A DNA stretch of 61,103 nucleotides from Perkinsus olseni (lineage: Eukaryota; Perkinsozoa; Perkinsida), in NCBI GenBank assembly GCA_013115125.1, contig JABANN010000151.1, positions 1 to 61,103 of the forward strand. The letters run 5' to 3'. Numbering within the stretch: position 1 is the stretch's first letter; each line of letters opens with the position of its first letter. The translations under genes and the position numbers were made by a program. A model generated the notes under the pieces. It did no database searches, was not told the origin of the DNA, and saw only the letters and a program-made list of their open reading frames with translations. Shown here one piece after another: positions 11,722-23,597 of the stretch.

Positions 11722-12390
11722 AGGTCTCCATTCGGGAGCACTACTGCTACAGCAAATACTCCAGAAGCTCGCCCGGCCGCGTCCTCCTCCAAATTGCTCC
11801 ACGCCCCTTCGGAGCTGAATGGTTGTGGTCCTCACTCGCCCAAGTAGCATAGAACGCAACGCAATTAGTTTTCGAGTATTGGAAAGTATCTGGCGCTGAT
11901 ATACATGGGAACCATCCCTGATCCGACAGGTTGTCGGACGGGATAACCGTCGGCGGGAAGCAATGAGAGACTATGGGGCTGCCGGCTCACCGGACGCCGG
12001 CACTTTCTTTTTTTCTCGAGCATGCTGGCGGGGCACAAACGATTCAACGAGGGCAAATACCAACAGGCCCCCGCCCGAGGCGCTCCTCGCCTACCCTTCG
12101 CACTTCTCCAGCAGTCCTCGCCCACATCGCGCATTGACCAACATGCACAGAGAGACTCAGAAACATGAAAACACGCCTGGCCTAGTCCATATCTTTTCCG
12201 CGATCATCTGCCATGCCGACTTGGCCTAGCTTTGCCTCCGTGACAGCCTGGTTACGTCTTGCTTTTTGCTGCCATAACTTGAGGTAGGACGAATACCGGG
12301 GGCCCTGAGGTAGAGAAGACAATCACCCGTCGTCGGCCACACCCCGATTCGTGGCCATCCGCTCGAGCCACAGTCATATCAGTTGGTTGG
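11722..12390. other. Divergent spacer, no gene seen
   Basis: This holds the likely 5' region of the secreted protein to its left and the 3' region of the next minus-strand gene. Only shadow frames occur, plus a pyrimidine run at 12003-12015. Confidence 0.5.
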
Positions 12391-12966
12391 TTAATCATTG
12401 CCCCTCTCAGTTCGTACCCCTAGAGTTAGTACCCCGTCGCAATAGAGGAGTCCCGCTGCAACAGGACAATGAAGATACATAAAACCGTGATGGCAGCGCC
12501 ACGGGATAGTACCCCCCAACTCGAAAAGGTGTCCTTGTAGCACCGAAACGAAGGCAGGACGGCTCGGCCCATCGCCTACCAGCCGCCCGAGCTCTGCCAG
12601 CTCCTCCTCGTTAAAGAATACTAGCCTCCGACCTCCCCGACTGACGATTGCTAATGTCGGCTCTAAGGAACCGTCCTCATCAGACTTCCCGGCGAACACG
12701 AAGAACTGCTTCCTCCCACCGGGCATCTGATGGCGATCGCGCATGCAGTTCTAAGAAATAGCTCGTCGTGGACCAGGGCCCACCTGCACAACATCGCTGG
12801 TGTCCTCAGGAGGCCAGTAGAAGGGATTCGTTTTTTCATAATTTTGCCCGACTGGCCCTTGAGGCCTCATGTGAGTCGGTTTAGCTCCACTCCTGAAGGC
12901 CTGCACTGTAGTCTTGGTACTAGTTCGTATCGATCTCCTGCTGTTGCTCCCCAATGATGCTAACAT
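12391..12966 (-). CDS. Hypothetical protein, two exons
   Basis: The first exon begins at 12966 (MLASLGSNSRRSIRTSTKTT) and includes YEKTNPFYWPPEDTSDVVQ. A 33-nt GT-AG intron in phase 0 joins NCMRDRHQMPGGRKQFFVFA. The second exon continues through GKSDEDGSLEPTLAIVSRG, LVFFNEEELAELGRLVGDG and GLLYCDGVLTLGV to the stop at 12391. The product is about 180 residues, with a basic N-terminus and no membrane segment. No family was recognised. The intron is at the short end for this window. It lies on the same strand as, and 350 nt downstream of, UBA3. Confidence 0.5.
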
Positions 12967-13315
12967 TATGATAAACGATAAGAGCCAAGGACTGTTCGGG
13001 AGTGTGCCAACCGATTCACCAGGCCGACCCTTACGCGAGTGTGGTAGAGTGATACCACATCTTTCGTAAATCACGATAAACACGCAGTGGATTGGGACAG
13101 ATTGCACCAGTATCCCCAAGTAGATTGATAACCGAAATGAATAAGAGCTAACTACTCGAGTGCTAGGTAGTATTCTAGAAGAACCCCGAGCCCTGATAGG
13201 CACTGCTTGGGATAGGACTCAAACCAAACAGCCCTTCCAGATGCACAAAAAGAAACGTTCAGAGTTTGTTAACAACAGAATGGTGACCGTTGCCGACACT
13301 TCAACTTCGTGTGCC

Positions 13316-16046
13316 TCATATCTGCCGGTACTTCATCCGGAGGGTTAACTTAGCTGATTGATGAACAGTACTAGTAGGTATACGAGGTTGATAATAGTTC
13401 TTACTGGGCAGGGTCGGGTCAGTGATGGTCGCCTCTTCTCCTTCCCTCAACACTCCAGCACCACTCAGCTCCTTCAAGGACTTACTCAACTTCCATTCAT
13501 GCTCGGCTCGCAGTGCCGCTGGCTAACAACAGAGGAACAGCAGGATCCCCATCCCACCGATCGCACATGCCGCCTTAAAGCTGCGGGCCGAACCGTTCAA
13601 GAGCCAACGCCGCGTATAATTGTACTACCCGCTGTATGAAGACGATCCCCGATACCGTCGATATACTAGGACGCTGGAGTCTGAACTTCCCTGCTGGGTT
13701 ACAAAGCAACTAAGAGATGATAAGGATGACACGAGCAGCAGCAAGCAGCACTACATCAAAGAGGTCTTGCAAGGTGTTCTTCTCAGGATCGAGAGTGTCC
13801 ACCACCGCCTCCGACCCACTACAAACCTGATAGCCCGTCCGAGCTAACAGGGGCAGTAGCGACACCCACCAGGCAAGTGTCGCTTCTCTCCCACTCGAAA
13901 GTCTGTGTATTGACACCCGTCTGCCCCATGTACATAAAGTAGTTATCTAGACCTGAGATCACAACGCCTTCAACTGCTACGGCGAGAGAGGAGACAAACC
14001 CTACTGGGGTCACAGTAGCTCGCCAGCTTCAGCGCCTCCGCTACGAGCATGCCCGATATCAGGGCGTTGGTCGATGCTACGGCGGGGATTATACGCTTAA
14101 CAACGCCCAAAGTAAGGCGGTAGTCAACACCGTGGATACCGAAGGTTTCGGCTCGTGCTGCCTGCAAGCAGAGACATCGGAAGCTTTCAATATGCTCATT
14201 CCAAGTAATGCTCATTCCGACAATCGTTCTCTCATCAATAGCCTGTTTCGAGGCAGAATATCGCAGACTTCGACGAGCCCGAGTAGAGCTTCCGGATAAT
14301 ACTTTCATTGCTGGAATGCAATAGAAGAATAAGAGGAAAACGAGCGATGAATCATGCGGAACGACGACGCCACGAGAAAGCAAAAAAACTAGTGCTCTGC
14401 ACCCATCCGATTAAAGCCTTCCATTAATCGCCCCGAGGTGCGCTAGTCCGAGGGGCCCATTTTCAGAATGACCAACAGTAGCACTACCGCCTGCTCGTAT
14501 ATCCACTTGATGTCATTAGCACTGTCCGTGTTAACCTTGACCCCAGGGAAGGCCTTCTCCCACAAGACTAGCAAGGCATACCTGTCGACCACCGCAGTAC
14601 ACCCTCACACTAGTACCACGCCGTCCCTACTCAATGCAGTGTTCAGGAAGCCTTGGCGTCTCAGCCAGCGTGCACATGGGGTAGTTGCCGGTATCGGGCG
14701 GGCCGAAGGACTCGAGAGTGCAGTCGAAACAAGCTGTATGGTACGGTACGATGACTCGCGCTTGACCCCTAGCAGAAGTAGGGGGAGTTGGCGGGAGAAG
14801 ACGTCATCATGAGGTTACTTGAGCCCCTCGGTGCCGCCGTCCAGCAGGGGCTTTAACGAGGAAGGGTCGATGTTGCCCTCATCATCCCTACGGACCATAC
14901 TGTGGAGTGTCGAATTCAACCATCTGAGAGACCAGACCGGGTAACCAGTAAATCATCCAGACTAGTGTTACTAGGGACACCACTGTAGAATAGCGATGGG
15001 ACATCCTTGTAAGATGAAGACATCCTAAGCCCAGATATGCCCAAGGCCCGAGGGTTCGCGTGAGGGAAGGGGGTGCACGTTCTCACTCGGGGCTCACTAC
15101 ACGGACGCTCCCATCGGAGTTGAATACAATAGGATTTGAGCATTATTGACTCCAAGCCAGGATGGTATACATTCAGCTCACGGCGCTTTACGTCGATGGC
15201 CTCCAAAGGAGAGGTAGCTCATCTCGACGAGAGAATCCGTCTCGCCGCGCGGCGCAACGATCAACCATCTGTGTTCTTCCATTTCCGCACTCTCCACCGC
15301 GAGCAGGTAACTTACGCAGAGCCCTTCCCGTCAGTTCACGAAGCACGAAGCCCTCAGAGGACACTACACGTAGAGTTGTAATCCCTTCACTACCTCCTAG
15401 CCGGGATGTTGTCCAACCCCGCTATAATGAGGAAGAACTGCTCATAAAAGTCCGGTCCGAAGTCCTGTATCTTGCCGTGATACGGTGTGACGTGCACCCC
15501 CAGGTGAGCACAGCGGTCGTTAACGAACGCTGCCGCCACTTTGGCCTGACGGACCATCTTCGACTGATGATGGCACTCCCTCTGCCGAGCTTACCTTGCT
15601 CAGACCAATGTCAGACTCCCGAAACAGGAACTGCCGATTCAGGTTGGTGACGTCGACGTTATCCATATCGATAACGTGTATGTCAGTGAACCTATCACAA
15701 GGCCGCGCTTTGCTACCGTCGAGAAATAATCCCTTACCCGCTCAACGCCAGATCTTTCAAAATCTCACACCCGAGGCCACCGGCTCCAATGACCAGGATT
15801 TTCTAAGAAGAGCCGAGTGAAGGTGAGATGATTTGGGAAAGGAGCGGTACCGCTTCCCGCACGAACTTCACGGTTTCGAGAGATGGATCGTGAACGTCTC
15901 GAAGGCCCTCAAAGGGGCACCCTCGCGTGAGAACGGTGTTCCTGAGGGAAAGGACACGTCCGGCCACATGTGAGTTGACGGCTAACTTACACATCAGCGT
16001 TGGTCTGTGAGAGGAGATTGGCAACACCGTCACGAAGGCCATTCAT
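13316..16046 (-). CDS. UBA3: NEDD8-activating enzyme E1 catalytic subunit
   Basis: UBA3 adenylates NEDD8 and carries it as a thioester, working as a heterodimer with APPBP1/ULA1 (not in this window), then passes it to UBC12 for cullin neddylation. About a dozen exons follow the family order. [14 protein letters not shown] and [20 protein letters not shown] come first, then [20 protein letters not shown] (nucleotide-binding loop), then [35 protein letters not shown] (zinc ligands) and [18 protein letters not shown] (active-site Cys in PMCT) follow. Next come [45 protein letters not shown], a second zinc pair (CLVC), and a ubiquitin-fold tail with [20 protein letters not shown]. The terminal exon ([12 protein letters not shown]) stops at 13316. 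The 5' exon was chosen by phase (donor gt|gtaagt). Two tail exons are fuzzy. Confidence 0.93.
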
Positions 16047-16096
16047 CTCACGGGGTTGAAATTGATTTTATGGAGCTGGGCGCGCGCTACGAAAAT

Positions 16097-16185
16097 GCGC
16101 AGTGCAGCGGCGGGGAATCGATCCGGGGACCTTCCGCATGAGGAATGAGCGCAAGATGAGGTCGCGGCTCTGAGCACGGCCGTCT
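16097..16185 (-). repeat. tRNA-like element, degenerate
   Basis: On the minus strand the stretch contains GGATCGATTCC, ten of eleven matches to a pol III B box, and further upstream a box resembling TGCTCAGAG of an A box. The T stem does not pair properly and no acceptor stem forms, so it is not a working tRNA. A tRNA pseudogene or a SINE head are both possible. Confidence 0.3.
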
Positions 16186-16216
16186 CGACTTTTGCTGAAT
16201 GCTTGAGACTATTCTA

Positions 16217-18093
16217 ATGGCCGACTGCCCACCCAACGAAGGCCCTACCGGGGAGGAGCCTCGGCCAGCCTCGGTGGCGTCACAACGCTGTCAGGGGACG
16301 ATAAAAGTAGGCCTGGTCTCCTGTTGGGGACGACAGTCTTTGCGATGGTCGCTCGCCGCCTCTCTTCGTGGCAGAACTTTGATGACTTCAGGCGTCAGTG
16401 GTCGACGGGCCAACCAAAGATACTCCCGAAGTTCATGAGAATCGCCATGGTCAAGTTACGATATCTTCTCGGGCCTTTGCAGAGGACCTCATCCGCCCGG
16501 GTGCGGAGGACAAGCCTGCACGCCTCGGCCCGCCTCCTCGCAAGGTAAGGGCGTCTCCTGTGAAGCCTTCGCCTTGTCTCCTTGAACCCTCTGATGCAGA
16601 CCAAGTCGTCGTTGAGGGACAGCAGCCAGCTGAGTGCTCCTGGAGTATCCACGGACTTCATTCAATCCCTCTTACACTCGACTCAAGCCGACCGTCGACG
16701 TAGAAGTGAGATGCACAAGCAGGCCTTGGAAAAGCGAGAGGCCGATGCACAATACATCAGAGCCAAAGTGGAACGGTGAGGGTCCACTGAGCGTCACTGC
16801 AACCCTCTATCAAGTCGCTGCAGATACAAGGAAAGGCGTGAGGAACGGTTTCAGCGGCTACTCAAGGCTTTGAATTCTCGGTCGGAACTGAAGGAGGAAA
16901 TAACGAACTTGTTGCAAGCGCATGCGGATCTGCAGGAGGACAGGTGGGGTTTGTTTTGACGAGGCGCGGAGGGAGTGGTATTGTAGGCGGTACGCTGTAT
17001 GGAAAGGGTGGACGGAAAATGTATGGGAGAAAATACAAAGGCAGTGTGACCACCTACTTAACCGTGTTGACAAGAACCTCGAGACGCACTTTAATGGGAC
17101 CAAATCTGTCACCTTCTCAGTGAGAGCATTACGAAAGGCTCCTGCTGCCAATGGCCCTTTTTCAGATCACTGATGAGCCTATGACTGCATCCATCGACGT
17201 GTCCTCGGACCCCACGAAATGGAGTCTCTACGATACCGCCGTCGAGAACCAGTTTCGTCGGTCCAGTCAGTTGGCACTGAGCAGCATCGACCCTGGTACT
17301 TGGTCTGTCCACCCAATGAGAAGTACCATGCTTGACAGCGCTCACAGTGAAAAGTGAGAGCAACTCTGCCGGCGACGGTGTTGCGACCGCGGCTACAGGT
17401 ACGCGACAGAGCGCCCCAGCGAGGACCATCTTCGTTCGTTGGCGCTGCCATCGGTGTTTGACCCTCTTAGTCGACAGAGGAGTGTTTTGAGGAAGCATAG
17501 GAGCCGTCCTGTGTTGGAGCCGATGGACTGGGGCCCTGTTAGGCTCAAATGTGAGCTAGGATATTATTCGTGGTTGGCCTCGGTTACGCCCTCACTCAGC
17601 CACATCATGCGGCCAGTTGGCCAGGCTCAGCGTTTCACCAGGGGACGTGGATGGTCGCGTCCGACCGTTGAAGCGGATGGACGGATTCATTAACGCTGGA
17701 GACATGCAGGTAGCTGGTGACGCCTCATGTACCCTGTTCCGGTGGTACAACGCTCGTTCCCTGTTAGGAGTTTGCGGCAGGGTTGAGGAGAACCAGAGAC
17801 CGACACAGGGATTTAGGCATCCTGCTCCCAGGGAAGCCTTTTGTCCGTAAAGAGGGACAGTCCGCTTTGTAGGGAACCTCTTACAGTAGCAGTGTTGGTT
17901 ATCTCTCCGATCATGCAGGTACAAGAATATGGTCACCTCCGCCTCCTGTGGGGCTCCATGTCAGGGCCACTTCCACTTCCCTACGTCGAAGGCCTCGGTG
18001 GACCGAGAGTTCCCACTGGGGAAGAAGATGTGGGAAACTCCACCCGGAACGGTGCCGTCGTATCTTGTCCGCGGTGGAAAGCCTCGAGGCTGA
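16217..18093 (+). CDS. Hypothetical coiled-coil protein
   Basis: Plus-strand multi-exon gene. The proposed start is at 16217 (MADCPPNEGPTGEEPRPAS); 16199 is in frame and also possible. Segments that look coding are WQNFDDFRRQWSTGQPKILP and the charged helix MHKQALEKREADAQYIRAKV, joined by a GT-AG intron to YKERREERFQRLLKALNSR. MTASIDVSSDPTKWSLYDTA, MDGFINAGDMQVAGDASCTL and YKNMVTSASCGAPCQGHFHF follow, ending GGKPRG at 18093. The middle is a coiled coil and the C-terminal part has short Gly/Pro-rich motifs like those of axonemal microtubule-inner proteins, but I cannot name the family. The phase of the first intron is unresolved. Confidence 0.5.
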
Positions 18094-18600
18094 AGTTGAC
18101 TTCATCACCATGTTCTCCTCTGGATCATTCCCGGTGTCCAATACCAAAGCCCCTCTTGTGTTCCTTGTGTTATCAACTCACTACCGGAGAGCAAACTCTC
18201 TCTCGAGCGCATGCGTGGTCAGTGAGAGTAAGCGAATCCTTTCTAGCGACCCTCGTTGCACAGCTACCACGGCACAATGCTTTCCGGCCGTGGATGGACA
18301 TTCTTCCTAGAGAAGCTATCTGCACGCACACGCAAGACTAAAGCGACCGCCATAACAATCTCAACTCTAGGCTACTTAATGCGATGCATCTTGTGAGTTC
18401 TTCCTAGAATCGCTGTTTACGGTGGACCAATCGGGTGAATAGGATATGATGAAACAAAGCGGCGATTGTGCAACCTCTCACGGTAGCTGTCCCGTTTTTG
18501 TGGTCGCGAGTTTGCTAGTGAAAACTTCGGAGCTTTGTCGTGAGGTGGTTGTGAATACTCTTATTAGTTTCTTATTTGATTCGTTCGACTGCGAAGTAGA
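18094..18600. promoter_or_regulatory. Upstream region of UNC93-like gene
   Basis: No ORF is supported here. The last 60 nt before the start are pyrimidine-rich (tcttattagtttcttatttg) with an AG a few bases before the ATG, which would suit a trans-splice acceptor if this organism adds a spliced leader as perkinsids do. That is inference. Confidence 0.3.
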
Positions 18601-20025
18601 ATGTTAAACGAGAAGCACGAGAAGCAGAGTAGAGTATCCTGGCTGTATAGAGGGTATCCACAGGTCGTCATTACGGGCATTATTGCCTTCTGTTGCCCCG
18701 GTTTCTTCAACGCCATCCAGGGTTTAGGAGGTGCTGGTAATGCTAACCCCTCTGCTAACGATCCTGCTAACATCGCTCTTTACGTCTGCTTCGCTATCTT
18801 TGGCTACTTGGGAGGCTTCTTCTTCAACATTTTGGGCCCGAGGATTCTCATGTGTGTCGGTGGTTTGAGCTACGCATTCTATGCGGCAGCTGCATACGTA
18901 TCTGGACACGTTGCTGGTACTGGTTGGCTCTTCATCCTCGCCGGTGCTGTTTGTGGTTTGGGTGCCGGCTGGCTCTGGACCGCCCAGGGTGCATTGATGA
19001 TGGCGTATGCACCTGAGAACAAGAAGGGCCACTACATCACGACCTTCTGGGTTATCTTCAACCTCGGTGGCTTCATCGGTGGCATTCTACAGTTCGCTTT
19101 GAACTTTAGTGAAGGTTCTGGTGGTGCTAATGCTTCTTCCTACTTCGTATTTATTGCCATTATGGCTGTCGGTGGTATCATGGCGCTGTTCTTATTGATG
19201 AGTCCCTCCAAGGTGGTGCTAGAGGATGGTAGCAAGGCTGTGATGGCTCAGGCGAAGGGTGCTAAAGAGGAGTTGTTAGATGCTATGTCAGTCATATTTG
19301 ATAAGAACATGCTGCTACTTGTATTACTATTCTTTGGCTCTAACTTCTTCTACACCTACGTCTTCAATTGTGTCAATGGTGTATTATTCACCATCCGTAC
19401 AAGAGGCCTTAACTCTGCTCTCTATTGGCTTGCCCAAATGGCAGGTGCCTGGATTAGTGGTCTTATCCAGGATGATCCTAAACGTAACTTGGCTCGACGG
19501 GCTAAGAATGGTTTCTGGTTTATGTGCATCTCGTTTAATATCACCTATGCTTTGGGTTGCTATCTCCAGTATGGCTACCATGGTGGCTACGATAGGTACC
19601 ACAACGTGGTTGAACCTGAGGATCTGATTGATTTGACCGACTACTACTACTGGTATCCCCTCATTGTCTACATTCTCTATGGCTTCAGCGACTCTGTCGT
19701 GCAGACTTTCTCCTACTGGATTATGGGTGCTATCGCTGGTGAAGATACTGGTCTTGCCGCTCGTTATACGGGGCTGTACAAGGGTGTCCAGAGTGTGGGT
19801 GCAGTCATCTCATGGACTATCGATTTACCCCAGCTCAGAGTACCATATTCGGCACAGTTCTGGATATGCTGGATCTTATTTATCATTTCGTTGCCGACGA
19901 CTTACCTCATCACTCGTAAGGTCGGCAAGAAGGGTGTAGAGATAGTGGATGCTGCTAACTACTCTTCTTCGTCCTCTTCCGATGAAGACGGTAGCACCCC
20001 AACAAAGCTTGGGGGTACTAACTAA
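18601..20025 (+). CDS. UNC93-like major facilitator protein 1
   Basis: An intronless gene for a 474-residue polytopic membrane protein of the UNC93-like (DUF895) branch of the major facilitator superfamily. About 11-12 hydrophobic helices are visible. Typical blocks are YPQVVITGIIAFCCPGFFNA, LGGAGNANPSANDPANIALY, APENKKGHYITTFWVIFNLG, NCVNGVLFTIRTRGLNSALY and the late motif SYWIMGAIAGEDTGLAARYT. Homologues include proteins linked to ion-channel regulation and proteins of unknown substrate, so the transported compound is unknown. The C-terminus is a cytosolic Ser/Asp-rich tail (SSSSSSDEDGS), a likely phosphorylation site. A close paralogue lies inverted at 43351-44793. Lack of introns in an intron-dense region is notable. 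Confidence 0.93.
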   Translation: MLNEKHEKQSRVSWLYRGYPQVVITGIIAFCCPGFFNAIQGLGGAGNANPSANDPANIALYVCFAIFGYLGGFFFNILGPRILMCVGGLSYAFYAAAAYVSGHVAGTGWLFILAGAVCGLGAGWLWTAQGALMMAYAPENKKGHYITTFWVIFNLGGFIGGILQFALNFSEGSGGANASSYFVFIAIMAVGGIMALFLLMSPSKVVLEDGSKAVMAQAKGAKEELLDAMSVIFDKNMLLLVLLFFGSNFFYTYVFNCVNGVLFTIRTRGLNSALYWLAQMAGAWISGLIQDDPKRNLARRAKNGFWFMCISFNITYALGCYLQYGYHGGYDRYHNVVEPEDLIDLTDYYYWYPLIVYILYGFSDSVVQTFSYWIMGAIAGEDTGLAARYTGLYKGVQSVGAVISWTIDLPQLRVPYSAQFWICWILFIISLPTTYLITRKVGKKGVEIVDAANYSSSSSSDEDGSTPTKLGGTN

Positions 20026-21747
20026 ACCGCTACTTTAAAGTTCCTCGGCGCCATAGTCATCATTGTTTGATGATGCTATGGTCGTCAAAGCAGCAGCGAA
20101 CTGTTGTTGTGATCGTGTATAGAAACCAATCTCCCCCTGTCCTTCTCGTCTCATCCTATTTACCATCTGAGGAATTTTGTGACATTAGTTATGATGATAA
20201 GACTCTCTTCATGCTGCCTTCGATGATGTTCCTGTGACTTGTTCCCTAAGGTTTGCCTACGCTCTTGTTGTTGTCTCCGTTGGTGTTATTGTTTGCAGCT
20301 CCTGGGCTGTAGGTTCCTTCTTTCCCAGGTCACTGGCGTGGCTAGTGAGTAGTTAACGGGCGTCAGAGCCCTCGCTGCTGCTGTGAATCGTTATCGACTG
20401 TCTCGTTCAAGAGGCCAACACTTCTCCGGTATTACCGGCCCCATCACAGCAGTCATTTGTGTGAGTTCTTCTGCCGCCATTCGGATCATCACAGAGGTTC
20501 GGCTAGTACCAACTTAAGCTATCTTATTACAAGCTCAGAAGGGAGTTCTCTTACTACTACCTAGCTTCTATACAATAATAATCGACGAGCTTCGCCAATC
20601 GATCTCTCGAGTCGTCTACTGTTGCTGTTGTTGTTCTAGCATCATCTATTACCATTTGGTCGTGCTACCATTGTATGATGCTGATATCTTTTATAGCTTG
20701 AGTTAATCTGCTAATCTGCAGTCTAGGTTGCTGAACCATCAACTTCTGCTACTGATGCAGTGGATGGTATCATTACCATCAGGGTTGCTTGCAGTCTGAT
20801 AGATACCACCATATGACGACAATCACCTCACCATCATTGTGTAGTCCGTCGTTCAACCTTGGATGCTACTCATCGTGAGTAGCAGCGCTGGTGGCGTTCC
20901 TACTGTTACACAGTGCGTGTCTAGTCTTGTTGTTTCTGTCCTCGTCTTACTACTACTCCTCCTCTTAGTTTATATCTCATTGGATCCAACTGAATCGGTT
21001 CGAAGGTGTCGTGACCGAGTCAGAGTGAGCGAGAGGCGTAATGCTAATCCCAATAAGGTCATCTCCTACTACCACCAGTCGACCATTTCCAATTTACTAT
21101 ATTCTTTTATCTCGACATACTTCGTCATCCTTGCCTTGAGTTCCGGGTCAAACAATCTCTGCTGCGGGAATGGAAGGACTGTCGAACTCTCTCAGTCAGT
21201 GTGCCTGCTTGTCATGTCGAAGATGCTTCAGTTTCCTGCATGCTTGAGGGCGACTTATCGACACGCTCGGTTGCGTGGTGAGGGTAGGTACAATCCTGAT
21301 CCAGTGCCGGGATATATTCGTCGATAGAGGGCTCCGATTCTGCACTGTCGACCTCAGTGTTATACGCCTTTCACAGAGTGCGAAGATCAGCACTTCGGTG
21401 CCGAGTTTGACTGCTGTCTATCGGCTCACGTGTTCTGATCAGCTTGTCAAAAATCGCCCCGACGGAACTTGGGAAGTAGTGTTAGGTAGGCTGGATCAGA
21501 TTCTGGCGCGTACTTGGCTGAGTACTATGTTAGACGCCAGTTTTCTCTCAATATGATGTCATGGCTGAGCAAAATTGGCTGAGCATGATGTCAATAGCAT
21601 CCCTCCTGCTGTTCAGGTTTCCACTAGCAGTCAGTTTTCTCTCATGTAACATCTCTGCTGGCATCTCTGTTCGAAGCCTAGTGGGGATGCTACCGTCTTC
21701 CGTAGGTGGCTCATTGGCACATGAAGGCAGTGCGGCGCCTTATGCGG

Positions 21748-21797
21748 ATTTCCTTTGGGCTGGGAATTGACGTGATCCAATTGGCGCCAAAGGAAAT
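21748..21797. repeat. Inverted repeat, 11-bp arms
   Basis: Arms atttcctttgg (21748-21758) and ccaaaggaaat (21787-21797) are perfect complements around a 28-nt loop that itself contains aattga/tccaatt. It could fold as a cruciform or be a relic of a small inverted-repeat element. It lies in the spacer, not near a gene end. Confidence 0.5.
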
Positions 21798-21876
21798 TAG
21801 GCTGGGCCTAGGCTTTGCTAGTTCAGTTGGAAACGTTTAGGGCCTTTTTGACAACGGGGTCTCCGAGAAGTCGAAA

Positions 21877-21911
21877 GGCGGGTGAGCTACCATCGGCGGG
21901 TGAGCTACCAT
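21877..21911. repeat. Tandem 17-nt direct repeat
   Basis: ggcgggtgagctaccat occurs at 21877-21893 and again at 21895-21911 with one base between. Confidence 0.85.
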
Positions 21912-22771
21912 TGAAACCATCGGCGACAGAGCTTGCCTCGAATCTATCGTCACGGACAGCGAGCTGTTGTCAGCTCGTATGAAATTGATATCTTATTACC
22001 CACATGATATGGGTCTATGCCTGGGATATATTTTGGTTGGTAGAACAGCGTATGTGTATATTGTGGCTTACATAAGATTAGTTACGTCGACGCCGGAAAT
22101 CTTGTAGCGAAGAAGTCGCTCAAAAGCTGCCCGGTGGGCCCAAACATTAGTGCCACCATTATAAGGTATGCACTGCGAGATAAGGTATCTCAGATACCTA
22201 TACTATCTTCCCTGAAAAGTCCGTCGCACCGCCTTAACGATGTCCATCCAATTCCTTGTTGGAAGCGCTGGTGTCGATATGCGGGTACTTTCCCGCAACA
22301 CAATACCACAGACGGGTGGTCTAAACTGATAGTGATAATGTAGAGCACGAAGCTCAGTGATGTGACGCCACTTGACATCTTGCTACTCCTCAACGGTGTC
22401 TTCAGTGTGGATCACTGAATTATCCGGAAAATAGATTAATAGGGCGGGCAAGCAGCGCATCTTCGAATCTCGCTCGCCCAAAATCTTGCCTTCTTTTCCT
22501 ATCTTGATCACATGCCGTCTCCTATTCTTTGTGCTTCCCAGTCTCAAGATCCCTTTAACAATTGTTTCAGGTTGAGGGATCTCGCAAGGTGTCTTCCTGG
22601 GGCTGCTTCCGACCTGTTCGACGCTCCTAGGGGCTCCTCGATGCCGCCCGCCGCGCATTATGGCACCGTTTGGTCGGTTCGGTCAAGACTGGCCATGGGG
22701 GGGATTCGGGCGACCTCTGAGAACCCTCCCAAGCAGCTTTACAAGCCTTCCTTGTGCTTCGCTCTCCCGGT

Positions 22772-23597
22772 ATGCGCTTCATCTCTCTCGCTGCTCTGGC
22801 CACCGGCGTTGGTGCTACCACCACTACCGCTGCTGGTACGACTGCTGCGGCTACTACCGCTGCTGCGACCACTGCCGCCGCCGCGGCAACTACTGCTGCT
22901 GCCGCCACTACTGAGGCAGCCGCTTCTACTGCCGCTGCCACTACTGCCGCTACTACTACGCAGGCGGCCACCACTGCTATGTACACCACCGCTGAAGCCA
23001 CTACAGCCGAGCCCAGTAAGTTGACTCGCTTTGTGCTTGTCGTAGTACCATTCTGCCTGTTTGCTGTCAGCTTCCGACGAGGTGGACAACACCATGGCCC
23101 TGGTCATGGTCTGCGCTTCTCAATGCCCCGCTCTCAGCAAGCACATGACTAGGATCACTGCCTTGGAGCCCGTGCACGAGAGTCTGACGGAGGACGCCGC
23201 TCACATGAAGAAGACTGACGAACGTAGATGCCAGTTCCACCCAATCTGCGTGGACTGCCAGGACGGTGCTGACTGCCCTATGGCCACCTGCTTCGCCGAG
23301 ATCGACATGTGCAAGCCCCTCGCTGGCTTCTTCGCCCACATCCACGCTTACTGCGGCTGCACCGCTGGTGTTGACTTCGGCTCTAGACCCGGTGAGGTCT
23401 TAGGTGATGAATTCAAGGCTATGCTGGGTATGATGGAGTGCCCCGAGAGCGTGGCTGCTCTCCCTGCCAGGGATACCTGCTACGGCCCGGGTGAGCCGAG
23501 CGATAACGATGGTGGATCTGGTGGTGACGGCAGCAGTGATGCCTACACCCTCTCGGCTACCGCGGCTGCCCTCCTTGCCCTGGTCCATTTCGCTTAG
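22772..23597 (+). CDS. Secreted Thr/Ala mucin-like, Cys-rich protein
   Basis: Two exons (22772-23015 and 23071-23597) join in phase 1 to encode about 255 residues. A signal peptide (MRFISLAALATGVGA) is followed at once by about 65 residues made almost only of Thr and Ala, a likely O-glycosylated stalk. A compact domain with about a dozen cysteines comes next (MVCASQCPALSKHM, CQFHPICVDCQDGADCPMAT, AHIHAYCGCTAGVDF). The end is Gly/Ser/Asp-rich with a hydrophobic tail (YTLSATAAALLALVHFA) and no cytoplasmic residues, as in GPI-anchored proteins. I infer a surface or cyst-wall protein; the family is not known to me. The intron sits exactly between stalk and Cys domain. An AATAAA lies 36 nt past the stop. 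Confidence 0.85.

Larger units (their letters stand above)
20026..22771. other. Large gene-poor spacer
   Basis: 2.7 kb without a supported gene. Low-complexity Leu/Val-coding frames (for example 20863-21327) come from ctc/ctt/tgttgt-rich DNA. It holds a 17-nt direct repeat and an 11-bp inverted repeat listed separately. The 3' part must contain the promoter of the mucin-like gene. Confidence 0.6.

Noticed and set aside
14468-14812. Plus-strand 114-codon frame within the UBA3 locus
   Set aside because: It overlaps UBA3 exons and introns read on the minus strand, where family motifs are unmistakable.
20863-21327. 154-codon ORF with a Leu-rich segment
   Set aside because: The hydrophobic run comes from ctc/ctt-rich simple sequence. 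There is no domain, no splice support, and the remainder looks random.
22627-23001. Val/Ala-rich minus-strand frame resembling a membrane protein
   Set aside because: It is the reverse of the Thr/Ala-coding repeat (act/gct read as agt/agc or gta/gca). The plus-strand gene has a signal peptide, intron and Cys domain.
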